A stretch of DNA of 64,000 nt from assembly GCA_963840235.1 (NCBI GenBank), contig CAWIYC010000009.1, forward strand, positions 62,001 through 126,000, in the 5' to 3' direction. Positions 8,606 to 14,963 of this stretch are shown here, in pieces. The notes under the pieces are model-generated. The model saw nothing but the letters and a program-made list of their open reading frames with translations, searched no databases and was not told the origin of the DNA. Each line of letters starts with the position of its first letter. Within the stretch, counting starts at the first letter, position 1. The DNA comes from JBBRHQ01 sp963840235 (GTDB taxonomy: Bacteria; Actinomycetota; Thermoleophilia; Solirubrobacterales; 70-9). Position numbers and translations under genes: made by a program.

Positions 8606-9337
8606 ATGTACGGCACAGGCCTAAAGCGACTCTCGATTGCAACTGTCGCGACGATCGCGGTGGCGATGGCGCTGGTCTTCTTCTACGCGCCGATGGACGC
8701 CGACCAGGGCTTCATCCAGAAGATCTTCTACCTGCACGTGCCGCTGGCGATCACGGCGCTGGTCGGATTCGTCGCCGGCGGGGTCTACGCGGTCCTGCAC
8801 CTGCGCACGGGAGACCGCAGCTACGACGCCCGCTCCTACGTCGCCATCCACCTCTCGATCATCTTCGGGACCGCGGTGCTGGTCACGGGCTCGATCTGGG
8901 CCAAGGCCTCGTGGGGGCACTGGTGGGTCTGGGACGAGCCGACCCTGGTCAGCTTCCTCATCGTCTTCCTGCTCTACGCCACCTACTACCCGTTCCGCTA
9001 CGCGATCGAGGATCCGGAGCGTCAGGCCCGCTACGCCTCGGTCTTCGCCATCACCGCGGGGGCCTTCGTCCCGCTCAACTTCCTCGCCGTCCGCCTCGCC
9101 CAGAGCCTTGTTCATCCGCGGGTCTTCGCCACCACCGGGGGCGGCCTGCCCGGCTCGATGATGCTGACCTTCCTCGTCTCGCTGGCCGGCATGGCTCTCC
9201 TCTGGGTCACACTCGTCAGATTCGAGCTGACCGCGAAGAGCGCCTCGGGCCAGGTGCGGCGCCTGCGGCGGGCACTCGACGCGCCGCAGGACGAGACCTC
9301 CACGGGGACGTCCCGGGTGGCCCCCGAGCTGAGCTGA
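8606..9337 (+). CDS. ccmC: Heme exporter protein CcmC
   Basis: A 243-residue membrane protein with six transmembrane segments and the WWD heme-handling motif WGHWWVWDEP at residues 103-112. Flanking histidines are His44 (YLHVP) and one in SLVHPRVF after the WWD loop, as expected for the two axial ligands of CcmC. It attaches heme to CcmE at the outer membrane face. ATG 8606 is preceded by a GAGGAAGGA purine stretch. The last about 30 residues are a cytoplasmic charged tail. Its stop overlaps the next start by one base (TGATG). Confidence 0.93.
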   Translation: MYGTGLKRLSIATVATIAVAMALVFFYAPMDADQGFIQKIFYLHVPLAITALVGFVAGGVYAVLHLRTGDRSYDARSYVAIHLSIIFGTAVLVTGSIWAKASWGHWWVWDEPTLVSFLIVFLLYATYYPFRYAIEDPERQARYASVFAITAGAFVPLNFLAVRLAQSLVHPRVFATTGGGLPGSMMLTFLVSLAGMALLWVTLVRFELTAKSASGQVRRLRRALDAPQDETSTGTSRVAPELS

Positions 9338-9606
9338 TGGGATTCCCGCTGGCACTTGCCCCCGCGCTGCCCTCCGGGGAGGCCTCGAAGTACGTCGCCG
9401 CCGCCTACCTCGTCTTCCTCGTCCTGATCCTCGTCTACGTCGCGATCATGGCGGCGAAGCTGCAACGCATCGAGGGGGAGTTGCGCGACCTCGCCGATCA
9501 CGCCGAGGAGCGCCGCGCGCCGAAGGAGACCGGCGCCGGCGGTACCACCGAGACGCCCCACCGCGACCCCCAGGTTGAGGCGGTCGCCGAGGAGATGCGA
9601 CGTTAG
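9337..9606 (+). CDS. ccmD: CcmD-like small membrane protein
   Basis: An 89-residue protein with one transmembrane helix (residues about 20-42, YVAAAYLVFLVLILVYVAIM) followed by a charged coiled-coil-like segment (AAKLQRIEGELRDLADHAEE). Position after ccmC, size and topology fit CcmD, which stabilises the CcmC-CcmE complex; sequence conservation in this family is too low to be decisive. It starts at ATG 9337 inside the ccmC stop and its TAG ends one base before the hemA ATG, so it bridges the ccm and hem genes without a gap. Confidence 0.75.
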   Translation: MGFPLALAPALPSGEASKYVAAAYLVFLVLILVYVAIMAAKLQRIEGELRDLADHAEERRAPKETGAGGTTETPHRDPQVEAVAEEMRR

Positions 9607-10944
9607 ATGTCGGAGCTGCTCGCCCTCGGGATATCCCACAAGACCGCGCCGCTGGAGCTGCGGGAGCGGCTGGCGCTGACCGAGGGGCGAGCCGTCAGCG
9701 TCCTCGGCGAGCTCACCACCTCCGACCAGATCCGCGAGGCGGCGGCGATCTCGACCTGCAACCGGACCGAGCTCTACCTGGTCGTGTCGGACCCGGTCGA
9801 GGCCGAGTCGGTGGCCCTCGGCGCTCTCTCGCGCCAGGCGGACATGCGGCCCACCGAGCTCCTCGGCCACCTCTACTGGCTGCGCGCCGGAGAGGCCGCC
9901 CGCCACCTCTTCCGGGTCACCTCCGGCCTCGACTCGATGATCGTCGGCGAAGCCGAGATCCAGGGCCAGGTCAAGCGCGCCTACGAGCTGGCGCTCGTCG
10001 AGGGGGGGACCGGGCCGATCCTCAACCGCCTCTTTCGCGGGGCGCTGACCGCCGGCGGGCGAGCCCGCGAGGAGACAGGCGTCAGCGAGAAGGGCCTCTC
10101 GATCTCCTCCGTCGCGGTCGAGCTTGCCCAGCGAACCCTGGGCGATCTCTCCAGCCGCCGGGTGCTCGTGATCGGCGCCGGCGAGACCTCGGAGCTGGTC
10201 GCCCGGGCCCTGGTCGCGCGCGGAGTGGCCACCGTCTTCGTCGCCAACCGGCGTTACGACCGCGCAATCGGCCTGGCGCAGCGCTTCGGCGGCGAGGCGG
10301 TGCGCTTCGACGAGCTTCCCGGGCAGCTCGAGGAGGCCGACATCGTCGTCTCGGCGACCAACTCCCCCCACCACATAGTCGAGCGCGACGATCTCGAGCA
10401 GGTGATGGCCGACCGCGAGGGCCGGCCGCTCCTGCTGGTTGACCTCGCCGTCCCCCGCGACGTCGATCCCGCCTGCCGCGAGATCGCCGGGGTCAGCCTC
10501 CACGACGTCGATGACGTCCAGCAGATCGTCGAGCGCAACGCCAGCGGCCGCGAGACAGAGGCGAGGCGAGCAGAGAGCATTCTCGACGCCGAGCAGGGAC
10601 GCTTCGAGCGCTGGCTCGCCTCGCTGGAGGTGGTGCCGACTATCGCCTCCCTGCGCGAGCGCGCCGATGAGATCGTCCGCCGCGTCCTGGCCGAGAACGA
10701 GTCTCGGTGGGAGGGCATGACGGAGGCCGACCGCGAGCGCCTGGAGCAGATGGCCCGGGCCATCGCCGGACGCCTGCTGCACGAGCCGACCCTGCGATTG
10801 AAGCGCTCAGCCGGCACCGAAGAGGCCTACCTGCTCGTCAACGCGCTGCGCGTCCTCTTCGGCCTCGACGCCGAGAACGAGCCCTCCTCCGAGCGCGACG
10901 CGAGCGTGACGCCGCTTCGACGCAAGGGCCGCGAGTCGGCCTGA
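9607..10944 (+). CDS. hemA: Glutamyl-tRNA reductase
   Basis: A 445-residue enzyme reducing glutamyl-tRNA to glutamate-1-semialdehyde, the first committed step of the C5 tetrapyrrole pathway. Seen: GISHKTAPLELRERLA at the start, the catalytic cysteine Cys51 in STCNRTELYL, the GLDSMIVGEAEIQGQVK block, and the NADPH site VLVIGAGETSELVARAL. The C-terminal dimerisation helix is present. ATG 9607 directly abuts the ccmD-like stop, and the gene is followed 6 bases later by hemC, so heme precursor synthesis is co-transcribed with cytochrome c maturation. GlutRs are commonly controlled by heme feedback; nothing of that is visible here. Confidence 0.96.
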   Translation: MSELLALGISHKTAPLELRERLALTEGRAVSVLGELTTSDQIREAAAISTCNRTELYLVVSDPVEAESVALGALSRQADMRPTELLGHLYWLRAGEAARHLFRVTSGLDSMIVGEAEIQGQVKRAYELALVEGGTGPILNRLFRGALTAGGRAREETGVSEKGLSISSVAVELAQRTLGDLSSRRVLVIGAGETSELVARALVARGVATVFVANRRYDRAIGLAQRFGGEAVRFDELPGQLEEADIVVSATNSPHHIVERDDLEQVMADREGRPLLLVDLAVPRDVDPACREIAGVSLHDVDDVQQIVERNASGRETEARRAESILDAEQGRFERWLASLEVVPTIASLRERADEIVRRVLAENESRWEGMTEADRERLEQMARAIAGRLLHEPTLRLKRSAGTEEAYLLVNALRVLFGLDAENEPSSERDASVTPLRRKGRESA

Positions 10945-10950
10945 GCCGCG

Positions 10951-11844
10951 GTGGAGCTTCGGCTCGCCACCAGGGGGAGCGAACTGGCCCTGGCGCAGGC
11001 TCGACAGGTGGCCGGGATGCTCGGCGGCGCCTCGCTGGTCGAGGTCTCGAGCGACGGTGAGCCGGGCGACAAGTCCCGCTTCGTTCGCGGCGTCGAGCGG
11101 GCGCTGATCGAGGGGCGGGCGGACATCGGCGTTCACTCGGCCAAGGATCTGCCCGCCTCGATGCCCGAGGAGCTGGCGCTCGCCGGCGTACCGGCGCGGG
11201 AGCGGCCGGCAGACGCCTGGATCGGCAAGGAAGCGGCGCTCGAGCGGGTCGGCGAGGGGGCACGGGTGGGCACCGCCAGCCTCCGCCGCCGCTCGCAGCT
11301 GCTGGCGCTGCGCCCGGACCTGCGTGTCTCCGAGCTGCATGGCAACGTCGACACCCGCCTGCGGCGCCTCCAGGAGGGCGGCCTCGACGCGATCGTCCTC
11401 GCCGCCGCAGGCCTGCGCCGGCTTGGCCGCGAGGCCGAGGTCTCATTCGAACTCTCCCCGGCGCAGATGACGCCGGCTGCCGGGCAGGGGGCGCTTGTTC
11501 TTCAGGCCCGGCGCGGCGAGGAGGAGATCAGGGGCGCCTGCGCCGCCGTCAGCGAAGAGTCCGCGCTGGTCGAGCTCACCACCGAGCGGGCCGCGGTCGC
11601 AGCGCTCGCCGCCGACTGCACCAGCCCTGTCGGGGTCCACGCGCGCTCTGACGGGGAGCGGCTGGCGGTCGCCGCCTTCGTCGGCCTCGCCGACGGCAGC
11701 GAGTGGGTCCGGGACGAGGTCGAGGGGGATCCCGGGCAGGCCGCCGAGACCGGGGCCGAGCTGGCCCGCAGGCTGCTGGCCGCCGGGGCCGGTGAGCTTC
11801 TGCGCAGAGCGGCCGAGGACGGCCCCGAGGGGGAGGCGGGATGA
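10951..11844 (+). CDS. hemC: Hydroxymethylbilane synthase (porphobilinogen deaminase)
   Basis: A 297-residue enzyme that joins four porphobilinogen units. The family N-terminus LRLATRGSELALAQA is present, with VHSAKDLPASMP, GTASLRRRSQLLALRPDL, GNVDTRLRRLQEGGLDAIVLAAAGL (read in pieces), and the dipyrromethane cofactor cysteine in LAADCTSPVG. GTG 10951 is the start; a normal length results. Its stop lies inside the next start (ATGA at 11841-11844). Confidence 0.96.
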   Translation: MELRLATRGSELALAQARQVAGMLGGASLVEVSSDGEPGDKSRFVRGVERALIEGRADIGVHSAKDLPASMPEELALAGVPARERPADAWIGKEAALERVGEGARVGTASLRRRSQLLALRPDLRVSELHGNVDTRLRRLQEGGLDAIVLAAAGLRRLGREAEVSFELSPAQMTPAAGQGALVLQARRGEEEIRGACAAVSEESALVELTTERAAVAALAADCTSPVGVHARSDGERLAVAAFVGLADGSEWVRDEVEGDPGQAAETGAELARRLLAAGAGELLRRAAEDGPEGEAG

Positions 11845-13364
11845 AGGCGCGCCGGGGCGTCGTCTATCTCGTCGGCGCCGGGCCGGGCGATCCCGGGCTG
11901 ATGACGAGGCGCTCACTCGAGCTGATCGCCGACGCCGACGTGATCTTCCACGACCGGCTGATCCCGCCCGGGGCGCTGGCCGGGGCCCGGGAAGACGCCG
12001 AGCTGATCTACGTCGGCAAGAGGCCGGGAAGCCCCTCCGTTCCCCAGGAGGAGATCGAGCAGCGGATGGCCGGGGCAGCGAAGAGCGGGCGCAGCGTCGT
12101 CCGCCTCAAGGGCGGCGACCCGTTCGTCTTCGGCCGCGGCGCCGAGGAGGGCGAGGCGCTGCGGGCTGCCGGAGTCGAGTTCGAGGTCGTGCCGGGCATC
12201 ACCGCCGGCGTCGCCGCGACCGCCTACGCCGGGATTCCGGTGACTCACCGCGACGACGCCTCCGCGGTCGCCTTCATCACCGGCCACGAGGATCCCGGGA
12301 AAGCGGCCTCCGCCCTCGACTGGGAGGCGCTCGCCCGCTTCCCCGGGACGCTGGTCTTCTACATGGGGGTGAAGCGCCTGGCCGAGAACTCGGCGGCGCT
12401 GATCGAGGCCGGCCGCGACCCGGGCGAGCCGGCCGCGGCGATCGAGCGGGGGACGATGGGCGGTCAGCACACGGTCGCCGCCACCCTGGGGACGATCGCC
12501 GAGGCGGCGGTCGAGGCCGGGATCGGCGCCCCGGCGCTGATCGTCGTCGGCGCCGTCGCGGAGCGACGGGAGGCACTGGAGTGGCTCGAGCGCCGTCCCC
12601 TCGCCGGCCGCCGCGTCGTCGTCACCAGGGCCCGGGCCCAGGCGAGCGGCCTTGCCTCGACCCTGCGCGACCTCGGCGCCGAGGTGGTCGAGCTGCCGGC
12701 GATCAAGATCGAGCCCCGGCTCGACTCCGACGAGGTCCGCCGGGCGATCGACTCCCTCCACACCTATGCGCTCGTCTGCCTGACCAGCACCAACGGGGTG
12801 GATCTGCTGTTCGAGGCGATGGCGAGAGCCGGGCGCGACGCGCGGGCGCTTGCGAACGCGACAGTCGCCGCGATCGGCCCGGGGACGGCGAGAGCCCTGG
12901 CCGACCACGGGATCGCCGCCGACATCGTCCCCGAGCGCTTCGTCGCCGAGGCCCTGGTCGAGACCCTGGCGCCGGTCGAGGTCAGGGGGCGGCCGGTGCT
13001 CGTCGCCCGCGCCGCCGAGGCCCGCGAAGTGCTGCCGGAGGCGCTGCGCGAACGCGGAGCCGAGGTCGATGTCGTCACGCTCTATGAAACCGTGCGTGAG
13101 GCGCCGTCCGGAGAGGCGGTCGAGGAGGCGCAGGAGGCGGACTACCTCACCTTCACCTCCTCCTCGACCGTGCGGAACCTGGTCGAGGCGCTCGGCGACC
13201 GCCTCCCGGCCACAGCCAGGGTCGTCTCGATCGGCCCGGTCACCAGCGAGGCCGCGCGTGAAGCGGGCCTCGAGGTGGCCGTCGAGGCAGGGCGCCATGA
13301 CATCGAGGGCCTGGTCGATGCGCTTGTCACCGACGCGGAATCTCAGGCGGGAGAGGGCCGCTGA
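11841..13364 (+). CDS. cobA-hemD: Fused uroporphyrinogen-III C-methyltransferase and uroporphyrinogen-III synthase
   Basis: A 507-residue bifunctional protein. Residues about 1-250 are the SUMT/CobA domain: VYLVGAGPGDPGLMTRRSLE, RLKGGDPFVFGRGAEE and GIPVTHRD are all visible and bind S-adenosylmethionine to make precorrin-2 (siroheme/cobalamin branch). Residues about 255-507 are the HemD domain, starting RRVVVTRARAQASGLASTL, with TSTNGVDLLFEAM and the TFTSSSTVRNLVEAL block, closing the ring to uroporphyrinogen III. The order CobA-HemD in one chain is common in Gram-positive bacteria. ATGA overlap with hemC. The next gene starts two bases after its stop. Confidence 0.95.
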   Translation: MKARRGVVYLVGAGPGDPGLMTRRSLELIADADVIFHDRLIPPGALAGAREDAELIYVGKRPGSPSVPQEEIEQRMAGAAKSGRSVVRLKGGDPFVFGRGAEEGEALRAAGVEFEVVPGITAGVAATAYAGIPVTHRDDASAVAFITGHEDPGKAASALDWEALARFPGTLVFYMGVKRLAENSAALIEAGRDPGEPAAAIERGTMGGQHTVAATLGTIAEAAVEAGIGAPALIVVGAVAERREALEWLERRPLAGRRVVVTRARAQASGLASTLRDLGAEVVELPAIKIEPRLDSDEVRRAIDSLHTYALVCLTSTNGVDLLFEAMARAGRDARALANATVAAIGPGTARALADHGIAADIVPERFVAEALVETLAPVEVRGRPVLVARAAEAREVLPEALRERGAEVDVVTLYETVREAPSGEAVEEAQEADYLTFTSSSTVRNLVEALGDRLPATARVVSIGPVTSEAAREAGLEVAVEAGRHDIEGLVDALVTDAESQAGEGR

Positions 13365-13365
13365 G

Positions 13366-14176
13366 GTGAGCCGTCCGATCACCTTCCTCTCCGACTACGG
13401 CTACGCCGACGAGTTCGCCGGGGTCTGCCGGGCGGTGATGGCGCGGATCGCCCCCGACGCCCGCATCACCGACATCACCCACGGGGTCCAGCGGCACGCC
13501 GTGCGCCAGGCGGCGGTCCTGCTCGCCAACTCCCTCCCCTACGCGGAGCCGGGGGTCCACCTGGCGGTGGTTGACCCCGGGGTCGGCTCCGAGCGCCGGC
13601 CGGTCGCCGCTGCGCACCGCGGACGACCGCCTCCTCGTCGGCCCCGACAACGGCGTCCTCGGCCCGGCGACCGATGCCCTCGGCGGGGCTTCCGAAGCAG
13701 TCGACCTGAGCGCATCGGCTTTCCGACTCGAACCGGTCACCCCGACCTTTCACGGCCGTGACCTCTTCGCCCCCGTCAGCGCCCGGCTCGCTGCCGGGGC
13801 GTTGCTGGAAGAGGCCGGCGAGACGCTTGACCCGGGCACGCTGTCGGTGCTCGAGCTGCCGAAGCCGAGGGTCTATCCCGACCGGGTCGTGGCTCACGTC
13901 CTCTACTCCGACGGCTTCGGCAACCTGACCCTGAACGTCAAGCACGGCGACCTCGCGGGCACCTTCCTCGAGCCTGGCCGGCAGGTCGTGGTCGAGGCGG
14001 AGCTGAACCGGATCACGGTGCCGTTCGCCCGCACCTTCAGCGACGTCGCCACCGGCCGCGGGCTGCTTTATGAGGACTCGGTCCGATCGCTGGCGCTTGC
14101 GATCAACCGCGACAGCGCCGCCGCGGTCCTCGACCTGGCGGCCGACGACGAGGTGACGCTGTCGCCGGCGAGCTGA
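13366..14176 (+). pseudogene. SAM hydrolase / SAM hydroxide adenosyltransferase (DUF62), single-base frameshift
   Basis: Read as one gene with a frame change, this is a DUF62-family enzyme that splits S-adenosylmethionine with water into adenosine and methionine. The first part from GTG 13366 has ITFLSDYGYADEFAGVC, TDITHGVQRHAVRQAA and HLAVVDPGVGSERRPVA. The frame then breaks; the second part continues as LRTADDRLLVGPDNGVLGPA, FHGRDLFAPVSARL and YSDGFGNLTLNV. Removing one base near 13609 (GTCGCCGCTG to GTCGCCCTG) restores a normal protein of about 269 residues. All other family blocks are intact and there are no in-frame stops, so a sequence error or a very recent mutation is likely. The stop overlaps the apparent birA start. 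Confidence 0.82.
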
Positions 14177-14895
14177 GATTCGGCCTTCCCCGGCGCCATC
14201 ACCGCCGTTGCGACTCGACCAACACCCGGGCGCGTGAGCTGGCCGCTGCCGGCGCCCCCGCCGGGACGATCGTCACCGCCGACGAGCAGACCGGGGGGCG
14301 CGGGCGCCAGGGGCGCTCGTGGTCGGCGCCGGCCGGGGGGGCGCTGCTCTACTCGGCGATCCTGCGGCCACTCGAGCGGCGCCACCTGCTGTTGCCGCTG
14401 GCGGTGCCGCTCGCCGTCTGCGATGCGGTCGCGGCAGTCTCCGGACAGGACTGCCGGGTCAAGTGGCCCAACGACGTCTGGATCGACGGGCGCAAGTGCG
14501 CCGGCGTCCTGATCGAGGCGCGGCCGCAGGACGGCTGGGCCGTGATCGGGGTCGGGCTCAACGTCGCGATCGCGCCGCAGGACTTTCCCAAGGAGTTGCG
14601 AGAGAGCGCGACCTCGGTCGGAGGCGGTGCCGGGGTGCCCGACGCCCTCGAGGCGCTCAACGACGCCCTGGCACGGTGGGTCAGATCGGAGCCGGCCCAG
14701 GTTCTCGCCGCATTCGCCGAACGGGACGCCCTCCGCGGTTGCGAGATCCGCTGGGACGGGCCCGGGGAAGGGGGGCCGGGCGCCGGAGTAGCCGACGGCA
14801 TCGACGAGCGCGGCAATCTCGTCGTCCTCTCCCCGAGCGGCGAGCGGATCAGCCTCGGCGCCGGCGAGGTGCACCTCGCTCGAATCGCACCCTGA
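14173..14895 (+). CDS. birA: Biotin--[acetyl-CoA-carboxylase] ligase, monofunctional, apparent CTG start
   Basis: A roughly 240-residue biotin protein ligase without the N-terminal DNA-binding domain of E. coli BirA. Motifs in order: CDSTNTRARELA, the biotin/ATP loop TGGRGRQGRSWSAPAGG, WPNDVWIDGRKCAGVL and VIGVGLNVAI; the C-terminal SH3-like domain follows (about 190-240). The first ATG in frame (14392) lies after the catalytic loop, so it cannot be the start. Upstream the frame is open to a stop at 14071 but holds no ATG, GTG or TTG that would serve; CTG 14173 overlaps the previous stop as CTGA and gives a natural N-terminus (LRFGLPRRHH). Last gene of the ccm-hem unit; ends at a strong terminator. 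Confidence 0.88.
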   Translation: MRFGLPRRHHRRCDSTNTRARELAAAGAPAGTIVTADEQTGGRGRQGRSWSAPAGGALLYSAILRPLERRHLLLPLAVPLAVCDAVAAVSGQDCRVKWPNDVWIDGRKCAGVLIEARPQDGWAVIGVGLNVAIAPQDFPKELRESATSVGGGAGVPDALEALNDALARWVRSEPAQVLAAFAERDALRGCEIRWDGPGEGGPGAGVADGIDERGNLVVLSPSGERISLGAGEVHLARIAP

Positions 14896-14922
14896 GCCGG
14901 GGAACCCGTTCGCTCAGGCAGT

Positions 14923-14963
14923 TGAGGCGGGTTTCTGTCGCTATGCGGGAGAAACCCGCCTCA
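14923..14963. terminator. Bidirectional intrinsic terminator between birA and the helicase
   Basis: A perfect 14-base inverted repeat: TGAGGCGGGTTTCT at 14923-14936 and AGAAACCCGCCTCA at 14950-14963, loop 13 bases. On the plus strand it follows birA by 27 bases; on the minus strand the stem begins at the helicase stop codon (TCA at 14961-14963), so the stem contains that stop. The T-containing arm gives a short U tract on either strand. A palindrome placed between convergent genes and this long is best explained as a shared terminator. Confidence 0.8.
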
